A stretch of DNA of 51,694 bases from an uncultured Bacteroidales bacterium (GTDB lineage: Bacteria > Bacteroidota > Bacteroidia > Bacteroidales > WCHB1-69), in contig ONCM01000019.1 of the NCBI GenBank assembly GCA_900316305.1, positions 1-51,694 of the forward strand. Reading direction: 5' to 3'. Both the position numbers and the translations under genes were made by a program. The notes under the pieces were generated by a model. The model did not search any database, was not told where the DNA came from, and saw only the letters and a list, made by a program, of their open reading frames with translations. Positions within the stretch are counted from its first letter, which is position 1, and each line of letters begins with the position of its first letter. This document shows, piece after piece, positions 15,401-23,655 of this stretch.

Positions 15401-17158
15401 ACCGTCAAGGGTCTTGAAACAGTTCTCGAACAAAGACTGACACTTATCATCGGCGCGTTTCAGCAGTTCCACAGAAGCCTGTGCACCACCTTGTGAAGCG
15501 CGTGCCCACGGAATACCGACGGTGATGTAGTTCACAGAACCCGGTTTCAAGGTGAAGGGACCTGCAGACTGCATGAAACGACGGTCGTAAGGAGCGTTAC
15601 CAACGTTGGCTTCCGTCCATCCGTCAATATGGTTACCATATTGCAGAGGATTGGGATCAACACCCTTGGTACCCCAGTTACAGACATCGGTCAGACCGGG
15701 GAACATGAAGTCACACTCAGGGCCGTTACCACCATTGGAGGTGTGGGCGTTACCGCCATAACGCATCTTGGAGTTATCTTTCCAAATACCTTGCAGCATG
15801 TTGTAATACTCGAAAGCCACATCAGGGTCACCCGTGACACTATTATTATTGTTGTGATACACGAATCTTCTCATACCGAAACGTTCGTTATCAACAATGC
15901 TATCACCAAAGTTCACACCATTGATAGCCATTTGGTCAAGCTCATAGTTGCTGAACAGGTATTTATCACAGTAACCGATTTCACTGGCGCTATCAGGATA
16001 GAATTTGGGGTTATCACGACCATCGGGATCCATATAAGGTCCTTGGAAGAAGTCAACACCGACGGCAGGCGGTTGGTCACCGTAAGCCCAGCTTTGACCG
16101 GAACCATCGACATTGGAACCATTGTAGCAGTAACCCAAACCACGGGCAACATCACAACCTACATAGTCATCGTTAGCATAACCCAAATCGGGGTCAACCC
16201 ACTGAGAGAAGTATGTGTTCGTTAAAGTATAAGTAGAACGGTTGATGATTTCGTAGGAGTAGAACGTCATGTTGTTAAGTTCGTCGTTGGTGGAGAAGCC
16301 GAAAGCCTGACCACGGATTTCCAAACCGATAGGCTGACCTTGAGACTCGGTGTGAGCACCAGCATTATCGTTGAAGATCCAGAAGAGGGTTTCGTCACCT
16401 TTCAGGACGTGGTCTGCGTAAATCATACCATTGGAGTTATGCCAATCATCACCATAATAGTACACATCCTCAGGAGTTCTGGGAAGGGTGTGGTTAGCGG
16501 CGCGGGCAATATTGTCCTCCGTCCAAGGACAGAGGTCATTGTTAATGTCATAATACGGATAGTCACCATTTTCAGGATCATAGACACCGTTGTCATTGAC
16601 ATCCTTAAAAGGAGCAAGGTAGTAGGAATAACCTTCGTCACCATGTGCAGGCCAGTTGGCAATGCTTGCGGGCATCACATAACCGGAGGTGTTATAGGCA
16701 TTGATATGCTGGTCAACCTCGGCACGGGTGATTTTGAAGTGTTTATCGAATTTGATACACATGGACTGTGTCGTGCTGGCACCGGTGATCTTCAGAGGAC
16801 CGGTCCAGTAGTCGTCACCGACTTGTCTGAAACGCACGGCGGCCAATTTCAGCTGACCGTTGGAGTCTTTACCACCAATCCACAATGCGGCGCAGAACAT
16901 GGACGTTTTACCAGAGCCTCTCGGTACTTCATATTCGGCAACCTCCTTGAACCACATTGTACCACCAGTTTCGATGTAGGCGCGTACATTGTTCACCGTC
17001 AACTCATTGGAGCTACTTGCAGGAAGACAGGTAGCAGACTCCGCTTTCGGTGAGGAAGAACTTCTAACCACTCCTTTAACTTTTTCAGCGCGTAATGAAC
17101 CAGTCATCACGAACACTGTCAGAAGTGTCAAGCAGAAAATTTGTTTTAAACTTTTCAT
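12437..17158 (-). CDS. Large exported protein with a T9SS-type C-terminal sorting domain
   Basis: A 1573-residue protein with an N-terminal signal peptide (hydrophobic about 5-22, then SLRAEKVKG). The bulk has repeated aromatic, Asp- and Asn-rich beta-type sequence without an enzymatic motif that I recognise. The last 90 residues look like a T9SS type A sorting domain: a VPNPY block, then ISIYTVNGTLIRTL, and a final strand near GVYIIHVNAPGYGERTLKFF. The very end extends past the usual terminal Lys with NMRPTDLNGF. It is expected on the cell surface or secreted. It lies between the receptor and the PorV-like barrel with gaps of 27 and 25 bp, so the three are cotranscribed. The function may be binding or structural. 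Confidence 0.8.
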   Translation of the reverse strand: MKSLKQIFCLTLLTVFVMTGSLRAEKVKGVVRSSSSPKAESATCLPASSSNELTVNNVRAYIETGGTMWFKEVAEYEVPRGSGKTSMFCAALWIGGKDSNGQLKLAAVRFRQVGDDYWTGPLKITGASTTQSMCIKFDKHFKITRAEVDQHINAYNTSGYVMPASIANWPAHGDEGYSYYLAPFKDVNDNGVYDPENGDYPYYDINNDLCPWTEDNIARAANHTLPRTPEDVYYYGDDWHNSNGMIYADHVLKGDETLFWIFNDNAGAHTESQGQPIGLEIRGQAFGFSTNDELNNMTFYSYEIINRSTYTLTNTYFSQWVDPDLGYANDDYVGCDVARGLGYCYNGSNVDGSGQSWAYGDQPPAVGVDFFQGPYMDPDGRDNPKFYPDSASEIGYCDKYLFSNYELDQMAINGVNFGDSIVDNERFGMRRFVYHNNNNSVTGDPDVAFEYYNMLQGIWKDNSKMRYGGNAHTSNGGNGPECDFMFPGLTDVCNWGTKGVDPNPLQYGNHIDGWTEANVGNAPYDRRFMQSAGPFTLKPGSVNYITVGIPWARASQGGAQASVELLKRADDKCQSLFENCFKTLDGPDAPDVTIRELENQLVLYITNNNPNSNNYHETYTEVDPQIPRTLETSKLVETVDSLHTYTETGEDTTIAVHSYETVTEIDSLTHKQRSYVFEGYQIYQLANASVSVTDLGDADKALLIAQCDIQNGVNQLINWIYNDALGTAVATEMVNGSDIGISHSFVITEDKFASGTDKKLVNHKEYYFLVLAYGYNEYKKFSLNAENLDGQQTTYLAGRRNIKTTVGIPHKPVESILNSKYGDVPMITRVEGQGNGGLFLDMTDESRDLILQNNVYNDIQYKNNYGPLNIQVIDPLKVKPYDYTIKFLANSISEDVNDSTMWELNISDEVSDRELIDNGLFTTENGDTVPTRSFMASMPISMTNEQLFLDLGISVSIKNANFKIYQQNLDEFVRDGKGYTYQNVTHFAQPDVIGSVITFSNDIPWITGLVDQEGDYPANWIRSGSQTASNYWECNSVQDGAECDYMKWRAEDFFNLFDVPDEQSGGTKTVRGFMDPNQQFESLVGGTWAPYVLSSPYDGGPKAKFLVKDITESTIQPSPEEFTFKALDAGVPNKAAYNQTLTNLYSVDIVLTPDKSKWTRALVLESGSADLNSDYIVTQEFHGNTYQNIRMEPKKCPSVDKDGNPETTSTGFGWFPGYAINVETGERLNIMFAENSEDELNNGNDMIFNPTTVYAFYRDMEADTLMLDEDGEPMAMSESVYNSYRDVYGVAFGEPLNGGRHYVYICGSSGNTANNYYQSSTRKRNFNDSGIITTVSSYPHGGTIGNGMPYYECGPYDKGEWLKAKFATLTETNYSARSRMAKKMQIFNNVMWTSIAVPVQLQEANWLSSDAMIKLRVSRPYMRYSSRWYDDPSQSANASENNGYPMYEFTTKNIAPTKVEYVEEVDALLQDINIVPNPYYGYSNYEHTALENYVRIVNLPTNCKISIYTVNGTLIRTLTHGTDATSFVEWDLKNHANIPIASGVYIIHVNAPGYGERTLKFFCNMRPTDLNGF

Positions 17159-17183
17159 ATATCTTATTATTTTTTTCTATTGA

Positions 17184-20100
17184 TTAAAAGCCGAATTGAA
17201 TACCTAAACTAGCACGGAACGGGCGACTGTAGTTATACGGGTTTTGGACTCTCATCTCATAGTAGTTAACGTATGAAGGAACATAGATTTGAGAGTTGAT
17301 TTGCTGTTGGTAAGCGGCAGCAGAGAGATAACCATCGTCATCAGCATTGCCAGTGTAGTCATACACAGAAATAACGTTCTTGAAGTTGAACAGGTTCTGG
17401 ATATCCACATAAATGGTCATGTAACCCATCTTGGCAGCTTTGGTCTTGCCATTCTCGTCTTTCTTGTTCTTGTTGAAGTTGAACATGAAGGTCTTGTCGA
17501 TACGCAAGTCGCATTGATATTGCCAAGGCATGTTGGAACCATTGATGGTACCGGCGAGAGTAGAGTTCGTACCAGAAACAATCGTAGAATAAGGTGTGCT
17601 GGAACGGGTGTAAGGAGTACCGGAAGCGGCAGAGAGCAACAAGGTGAAACCAGTGTTAGCCAACCATTCAATCTCCTTAACAGTCTCTTCACCACTTTCA
17701 TTCACAACAACCTTAGTTGAGATAGGACCACCGTTGTCTTTATAGTCTTGACCGCTCGTGAAACGATAGTCGAAGTTGACACCGATTCTATGACGTTGGT
17801 CGAAGGAGAGGTTGGTCAGCGTTCTCAAGTTAGGTTGGCCGGCAGCCAAGATGTTCAACTGAGAAGTGGTGCTGGAACCCGTACCTTTTGCGAACTGCAA
17901 CGTGTAGTTAGCAGAAAGAGTCATATTTTTGGTTCTCTGCATTTTGTAGGAGAAGGTGAAACCTTGAACAGTACCGAAGTCAATGTTCTTGTAAGAATAA
18001 TAGGTGTTCGGATAAGCGCCGGAGAAGCGGTAAGCCTGAATCTGGTTACGTTTCTCAGAATAGTAAGCACTGATACTGACAGCGGACTTCGCACCAACTT
18101 TCTGACGGAAACCGATTTCGTAGTCAATACTCTGTTGCGGTCTCATGTTCGGATTGTTGATAATGTCTCTTGCGGAGTTACGCTTGGAGATGAACAGATA
18201 GTCCACCGGAGAAATTTGCAGGTTAGTAGGACGTGAAGTGATAATGTTATAGTGAGCGTAGAACAAAGAGTTGTCGTTCACAGGGAAGGAGAAGGAGATA
18301 CGAGGCATCACAGACCATTGAGCTTTATAGTCGGTGAAAGCGCCGGATTCCACTTTCGTGATAGCGTCGGGATCGATCAGGTTCTTGAGGATAGGTCCGT
18401 TCACGTTAAGAGAAAGGGCTTTTTCAGGGTCAATAACCTCTTCACCATTTGCATTGTACCAGGTGTCACCATTACGATAACCAACGATGGAGGTGTACAT
18501 TTGGTTGTCAGCGGCGATATCAGCCTCGCTCATGTAAACATCGTTGCCAGAATAATAAACCACCCAGTCATCACCAGCGTTCTGCACGAACTTGTCAGAG
18601 AGGGAGGAGTTGATGTTCTTCAAGTCACCAACGGTATAAGCTTCACGGAACAGATACGGGTCTTTCAAGACAGATTGGTTAGCGTCGAAACGGTCAACAC
18701 GAATACCAACGTTGAAAAGCAAGCTGTTGATAGCGAACTTATCTTGAATGTAGAAAGCCATGTAAATAGGTTCGTATGCACCGATGTTGTAAGTCTTCTG
18801 ACCATTCTTGTCCACATTGTTGAAGAAGTCGTCAATGGAGGTTTTCTTGTTGTATTTCTTGCCGGTATAATCATAACCATAGTAGCTCACCAAGGGGTTT
18901 TGACCGGAAGAGGTACCCAACAACAGTTCTTCAGGAGAGAACATGTCAATGCTGAACGTGCTGGGAGCAAGGTTATCAATATCAATCCAATCATCACCAT
19001 CCGGATTAAGTCCGAGGTGAGTACGAAGATTTCTGTCAAATACAGTCTGGTCTTCCAGAAGAACCAATTGGTTGTAGTCAACGTAAATTTGTTCACCATT
19101 ATCATAGATAATCGGATTGCTCTTATCCAACTCCGTTATATGAGTGTTGGCTTCGGTACGCATAAGATTCCATAAGCCACCACCAGAATAGTAACCCTCG
19201 TTTACGCCATAGCCACGATAGGTCAGTTTTTCAAAATCGTAACCGAACTTGAGCTCATGATCCTTGATGTTCATGGAGACGCTGGCTTTCAAACCGATCT
19301 GATCCATGCTGGATTTGCTATAGCCACTCAACACGGTACCAGGGGAAAAGTACATAGAATAAACCATGTCAGGAGAATCACCGTTTCTCAACGCGCCAAA
19401 CGTTTGGTATAAGGTAAGGTCATAAGGAACTGTCACACCGTAGTAATCGTTAATAACTTCAGACGGGAATTGTTCAATGAAGTTCAACGTATATTGGGAG
19501 AGAATCGGGTTGACGTTGAATTGAGGATTGACTCTGAAGGTCACGATAGAGTCATACCAACCTTGGAACTCGTTAGCACCGTAAAGGATGATCGGGTTGC
19601 CAGCGGTATCCGTCAGGGTCAACTCTGAATTGTACTGATAGCTTTTTGCTTTGTGGGTGGTGAACTGGCCAACATAGCCGTATTCAAAAATACGATCTTT
19701 ATGGTTAGCATCGTATGACTCGCTAGTGACATGAGCGTAGGTAGCATTAATGTCATACGACAAGTTCTTGAGCGTAGCGCTACCCGTGGTATCCGTCACA
19801 ACACGGTGACTGAAACGGGCATTCACGCGGGCGTTGCTGGAGGTGGAAATCGGGTTGTGAGCACCATCGAACAAAGCGTAGGTACCACCCCAAGATTTAC
19901 CTTTACTGTATTCGTAAGAACCACTGAGCGTGAGTTTCATATTGTGGCTCTTGCCCATGATGAAGTCAAATTTCAACTGGCCGAGGTAATCCCAAACACC
20001 AGCATTTTTTCTGACGCGTTCTTTATGGAAAGCATCGCTGGTCAGATAAGCAGCCTCCTGATAGAAGACACCGAATTGGGCGGGGTCATAACGAAGAGGG

Positions 20101-20996
20101 TTGGCGATGAGGGCATCGATTGTCTCATCGTTAGCCAACCATGTGCCACCACGTGCCGGGGCACCATCGTGGTCGTAGGAAACCTCACCGCTGAACAGGA
20201 AACCGATACGGGTCGGGTCGTTCGGGCGTTTACCTTTCAACAGGGGACCGGTAATGGACACGGCGGCGAGGAAGTTGTTGTATCCGTCAATGGATCCGCG
20301 CAACTCCACAGAACCGTGGAAGTCTTTCGGGGCCTGTTTGGTGGTAATCACCGTGAAGGAAGTACCGTCACCATATTCAGCCGGCACACCACCTTGAATC
20401 AGCTGCACCTCCTCAATGGTGGACATTGAGACACCGGTACCACCGCGGACACGCATACCATCGACGATGGTTTGCTGACCATCAGAACGGTTACCACGGA
20501 CACTGGTCATGGCACCGTCCACGGAGGTGACACCTTCCAAGTTAGCCAGTGCGTTGGTCACGGAACGACCAGGGGTCGTACGGATGTTCTCACCGGACAA
20601 ACGGCTGGAAGATGTAGTGTTATCTTGCGAGAACACAGGGGGTTCCCACACGATAACGACCTCATCCACATCGTTGGTAAGGTCAAACTCGAAATCAATG
20701 AACACGACTTGATCGGAAGGCACTTGGACCTTGGTCTTCGTCATGGACTTGTTGATCATCACGGCATCGCAGAACAAGTCATACGTTCCCGCTTCAACAT
20801 TAAACAATTCGTAATCACCTTTATCATCGGCGGTTGCCATGTTAATAACACGGTCACCATCCTTTAAAAACACCCTGGTGTAAGCCAATGGCGCTTTCGT
20901 TTGGTCAGTCACTGTGCCTTTAATTCGGCTCTGTGAAAATGCCGCACCTGTGAAAAGGATGATTACTCCTAAAGTTGCGAGTAATTTTTTAATCAT
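17184..20996 (-). CDS. TonB-dependent receptor with carboxypeptidase-like regulatory domain
   Basis: A 1270-residue outer-membrane receptor from the ATG at 20996; a GTG two codons earlier would also open the frame. Signal peptide about 1-21 ends GAAFS. A carboxypeptidase-D-regulatory-like domain (about 24-105) begins RIKGTVTDQTKAPLAYTRVFLKDG. The plug domain (about 125-230) has SVRGNRSDGQQTIVDGMRVRGG and TIEEVQLIQGGVPAEYGDG. The barrel ends with FRASLGIQFGF, the terminal aromatic typical of such barrels. It has no SusD-like partner, so it is not a classic Sus pair. It is the first gene of a three-gene operon with a large T9SS-type protein and a PorV-like barrel. The substrate cannot be told from sequence. 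Confidence 0.93.
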   Translation of the reverse strand: MIKKLLATLGVIILFTGAAFSQSRIKGTVTDQTKAPLAYTRVFLKDGDRVINMATADDKGDYELFNVEAGTYDLFCDAVMINKSMTKTKVQVPSDQVVFIDFEFDLTNDVDEVVIVWEPPVFSQDNTTSSSRLSGENIRTTPGRSVTNALANLEGVTSVDGAMTSVRGNRSDGQQTIVDGMRVRGGTGVSMSTIEEVQLIQGGVPAEYGDGTSFTVITTKQAPKDFHGSVELRGSIDGYNNFLAAVSITGPLLKGKRPNDPTRIGFLFSGEVSYDHDGAPARGGTWLANDETIDALIANPLRYDPAQFGVFYQEAAYLTSDAFHKERVRKNAGVWDYLGQLKFDFIMGKSHNMKLTLSGSYEYSKGKSWGGTYALFDGAHNPISTSSNARVNARFSHRVVTDTTGSATLKNLSYDINATYAHVTSESYDANHKDRIFEYGYVGQFTTHKAKSYQYNSELTLTDTAGNPIILYGANEFQGWYDSIVTFRVNPQFNVNPILSQYTLNFIEQFPSEVINDYYGVTVPYDLTLYQTFGALRNGDSPDMVYSMYFSPGTVLSGYSKSSMDQIGLKASVSMNIKDHELKFGYDFEKLTYRGYGVNEGYYSGGGLWNLMRTEANTHITELDKSNPIIYDNGEQIYVDYNQLVLLEDQTVFDRNLRTHLGLNPDGDDWIDIDNLAPSTFSIDMFSPEELLLGTSSGQNPLVSYYGYDYTGKKYNKKTSIDDFFNNVDKNGQKTYNIGAYEPIYMAFYIQDKFAINSLLFNVGIRVDRFDANQSVLKDPYLFREAYTVGDLKNINSSLSDKFVQNAGDDWVVYYSGNDVYMSEADIAADNQMYTSIVGYRNGDTWYNANGEEVIDPEKALSLNVNGPILKNLIDPDAITKVESGAFTDYKAQWSVMPRISFSFPVNDNSLFYAHYNIITSRPTNLQISPVDYLFISKRNSARDIINNPNMRPQQSIDYEIGFRQKVGAKSAVSISAYYSEKRNQIQAYRFSGAYPNTYYSYKNIDFGTVQGFTFSYKMQRTKNMTLSANYTLQFAKGTGSSTTSQLNILAAGQPNLRTLTNLSFDQRHRIGVNFDYRFTSGQDYKDNGGPISTKVVVNESGEETVKEIEWLANTGFTLLLSAASGTPYTRSSTPYSTIVSGTNSTLAGTINGSNMPWQYQCDLRIDKTFMFNFNKNKKDENGKTKAAKMGYMTIYVDIQNLFNFKNVISVYDYTGNADDDGYLSAAAYQQQINSQIYVPSYVNYYEMRVQNPYNYSRPFRASLGIQFGF

Positions 20997-21050
20997 AGCC
21001 ACTAATTTATATTAAACATTAAACTTTTTTTCCACTCTATAATAAGCTTG

Positions 21051-21058
21051 CAAAAATA
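21051..21058 (-). promoter_or_regulatory. -7 promoter box of the receptor operon
   Basis: On the minus strand this reads TATTTTTG, matching TAnnTTTG. It lies about 55 bp upstream of the ATG at 20996, leaving an AT-rich leader. Nothing else is seen between 21003 and 21168. Confidence 0.65.
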
Positions 21059-21168
21059 TAAAATTTTTTAATACGCCGCGTTGCTTCAATGAATTATTCA
21101 AAAAAAACGTGTAAGTTTGTTATTACGCTATACCATAATAATATATATACTATTTATTCATTTAAATA

Positions 21169-21199
21169 TATACGGCGGCATAAATTATGCCGCCGTATA
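21169..21199. terminator. Near-perfect palindrome, likely terminator of the TPR operon
   Basis: A 15-bp stem (TACGGCGGCATAA and its complement plus two flanking pairs) with a single-base loop. It lies about 35 bp past the stop of the Rieske-like gene. There is no strong T-run on the minus strand, so termination is inferred from position and stem strength. Confidence 0.55.
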
Positions 21200-21234
21200 A
21201 CAGAAAATAATCGCATATTTCTGTCACTTTTCCG

Positions 21235-21663
21235 CTAATTATAGACTCGCAACTGCCATCCGTCGTAGCGAGTATAATACTGCCGCAACTCGTAGCGAGC
21301 CGGACCCGAAACCACTGAACCGTCCAAAATATTAAAGATGGAACCGCAGCACGAGTCAATCAACATGATGCCATTCGGATGCATCCACAACCAAGAATCC
21401 GGATTTTCCCAATCGTAGGAACAGGCGCGGTCGAAAGCATAGAAACTCCACTCGTCCAAGCGATACACGACAATCCCGTTTACACCGCCTGTAAAATACT
21501 CATAACCACCGTATGTATTTAATCTGTAATACATTACATCATTCGGGTAGATGATAAAATCCACCTTTTTGTAAGGGATGGTCGGATGATTGATGTCATC
21601 ACAAGACATGATGAACAACATCGGCACCAGCAAAGCCACTATGATGATTCTCCGTTTCACCAT
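21235..21663 (-). CDS. Small lipoprotein with a degenerate Rieske-like fold
   Basis: 142 residues with a lipoprotein signal (hydrophobic 6-18, lipobox MSCDD with Cys at about 20). The body resembles Rieske [2Fe-2S] domains: YAFDRACSYDWEN followed by CCGSIFNILDGSVVSGPARYELRQY. The second block is the usual Rieske C-terminal cluster region. The first ligand pair should read CxH but reads CSYD, and the second reads CCGS where CxxH is expected, so the His ligands are missing and a cluster is unlikely. ATG overlaps the TAA of the upstream barrel gene. It is probably an outer-membrane lipoprotein partner. Confidence 0.75.
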   Translation of the reverse strand: MVKRRIIIVALLVPMLFIMSCDDINHPTIPYKKVDFIIYPNDVMYYRLNTYGGYEYFTGGVNGIVVYRLDEWSFYAFDRACSYDWENPDSWLWMHPNGIMLIDSCCGSIFNILDGSVVSGPARYELRQYYTRYDGWQLRVYN

Positions 21664-23621
21664 TATTGATTTTGGGTTGTAGATTTCTTCCTTAACGGCT
21701 TAATAGCCTCATTTCCAAATGAGTATGTAATACCAACAATGGCATTAATACCAAAGTTGTTGAATCCATAGTAGTTGGTGGCATACTGGCAACCGATATT
21801 ATTGATATTGGCAAATGCCGTAAACTGCTTGGTAATCAGGTACTCAAATCCTACTCCGAAATTCAGGACCGGCTTGACTCTACCCTTCTCACCCATGCCA
21901 TTTCCACGCAAATCATTCTCCACTGAATAGGAAAGATCACCCATTTCGTTGCCATTAAAATCCAAAATAGGATTGCCATATTCATCCGTATATGGGACCC
22001 ACGTCGGAATAACCACCCATCTGTCCAATCCAACCTTGGCATTGGCAGTGAAGATGAAGCGGTTGCGGAAAATGTACTTGCCTTCGAAACCGATCTCCCA
22101 GCGCGGGGTGTAGAGCGGTTTGCCTCCGGTAATGATATCGGAACCAAACCAGTCGTAACCTTCCAAGAAAAAGTAGTCATGATAACGGGCATTCAAGGTC
22201 AGATAGAGATGGTTGATGGCCTCCCAACTCAAATTGGCATTGACATCCAACTCCGTACCTTTCGAGGCATAGACCACATCGAACTGATTCTTCAACAAAC
22301 TGGCAGTATCCAACATAAAGAATGGCAGATCACGACGATAGGAGTAGCGAGCCGACACGTGATAGTTCAATTTGTCGGTGATTTTGCCTTTCACGCCGCC
22401 ATAGATACTGATCTGGCATTTGGAAAAGCGCAACGTGTCAATATTGGGTTTCACATAAGGGTTTTCGTACAACAGTTTCTTCAAGGAAGTGTATTCGGTT
22501 TTGCCGTCAATACCGACATAGAGGTTCAGGACCTCGCGAATCAGACCCATCTGCAATTCCGCCATGGGATAAACCGGGCATTTCGTCTTGTTATACTGGT
22601 TGATCAACGGCACACCGACACCCACCATCAGGTGATACTCCCGAATGCTGAAGCTCATAGTCGGTTTCAACTCGAACATGAACGCATTACTGCTACGACG
22701 TTTCATCAGCGCTCCGTCGGTCCCCATATTCGTGCTGTCGCTCCATAACTCATTGAAATAGGCAATGTTCATATCCAGCTGATAATGCTGATAACCCGAA
22801 ATTTTAAGGAATTTCTCATCGTAAGCGAACATACCATGCAGACCTACAATATGTTCCATATTTTTCCAGCTGGTATGGAGGAAGTCGTAGTTAACCCGCA
22901 CATCCTCCTTAAAATGATGGTCCTTGTCGTCAGCCGTGTAATTGGAACGGAAACCGACCTCGGCGCGCACATGGTTGAAATTGTTCTTGATGCTGTCCCT
23001 ATATTCTTTGCTATAGTAATATTCCGGATTGTAATAAAGTTCGGGACGCACCCAATCGGTGGAATAGCCATAAAGATTGGCCAACTCGTGGTTGTAGTCG
23101 ATGGAAGAATAAAGCGTATAGTTCTTGAAAATACGGTTGAAGAAAAGGTGCACCCGCGTGTCACTTGTCGGAGCGTAGGCGTATTTCTTCTGCTCTTTGC
23201 CGATGGGAGGAGCCCATGAAGAGAAATGATGGAAATTCAAGCCATAGGAGTACTTGGGATTCTGGCAGTTATGCATTGACAACTCCGCCAGCGGCGTAAT
23301 CGGATAGCCGAACCCGAGCTTGATATAATTGCGGTAATAACGCTCCTTGACTTCCGGATTGAGCTTGCCCACCTGCATGTCGCCTGCTGCAAACTCCAAC
23401 GCCGGCTTGGTTGGCGCGATGACATAGTTGAACTCTATCGGATCGCTCACCACGGTGTCTTTCAACACCGCTTGTTGGTTGATTTTATTAGAATTGGCCA
23501 ACTTCGGCACGTACTTGATCAACAATTGCGCCGAATCCACCACCTGCGCCTGCAGACTGGCACCACAAACCAACATAATTGACAATAAAACCGTTATCTT
23601 TTTCATTTTATTAATATTCAT
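21663..23621 (-). CDS. Outer-membrane beta-barrel protein of unknown function
   Basis: 652 residues with a signal peptide (about 8-25, ending ASLQAQ). A short periplasmic segment of about 70 residues is followed by a long run of alternating aromatic strands typical of a large barrel (IKLGFGYPITPLAELSMHN, YHVSARYSYRRDLPFF, EFLITKQFTAFANINNIGC). No plug domain is seen. The last 10 residues (RKKSTTQNQ) extend beyond the terminal strand ending YSFGNEA. The TPR gene upstream and the Rieske-like lipoprotein downstream are on the same transcript, suggesting an envelope complex. I do not recognise a family beyond the barrel fold. ATG codons at 23621 and 23606 are both usable. Confidence 0.75.
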   Translation of the reverse strand: MNINKMKKITVLLSIMLVCGASLQAQVVDSAQLLIKYVPKLANSNKINQQAVLKDTVVSDPIEFNYVIAPTKPALEFAAGDMQVGKLNPEVKERYYRNYIKLGFGYPITPLAELSMHNCQNPKYSYGLNFHHFSSWAPPIGKEQKKYAYAPTSDTRVHLFFNRIFKNYTLYSSIDYNHELANLYGYSTDWVRPELYYNPEYYYSKEYRDSIKNNFNHVRAEVGFRSNYTADDKDHHFKEDVRVNYDFLHTSWKNMEHIVGLHGMFAYDEKFLKISGYQHYQLDMNIAYFNELWSDSTNMGTDGALMKRRSSNAFMFELKPTMSFSIREYHLMVGVGVPLINQYNKTKCPVYPMAELQMGLIREVLNLYVGIDGKTEYTSLKKLLYENPYVKPNIDTLRFSKCQISIYGGVKGKITDKLNYHVSARYSYRRDLPFFMLDTASLLKNQFDVVYASKGTELDVNANLSWEAINHLYLTLNARYHDYFFLEGYDWFGSDIITGGKPLYTPRWEIGFEGKYIFRNRFIFTANAKVGLDRWVVIPTWVPYTDEYGNPILDFNGNEMGDLSYSVENDLRGNGMGEKGRVKPVLNFGVGFEYLITKQFTAFANINNIGCQYATNYYGFNNFGINAIVGITYSFGNEAIKPLRKKSTTQNQ

Positions 23622-23655
23622 AATTCAGCATTCCTAATTCAAAAATCCTAATTGT
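23621..23655. repeat. 14-bp period repeat at the end of the TPR gene
   Basis: TAATTCA recurs at 23621 and 23635, with a truncated third copy at 23649. Two 14-bp units plus a half unit make 35 bp. It fills the gap between two minus-strand genes and overlaps the TPR gene stop codon. Confidence 0.75.
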
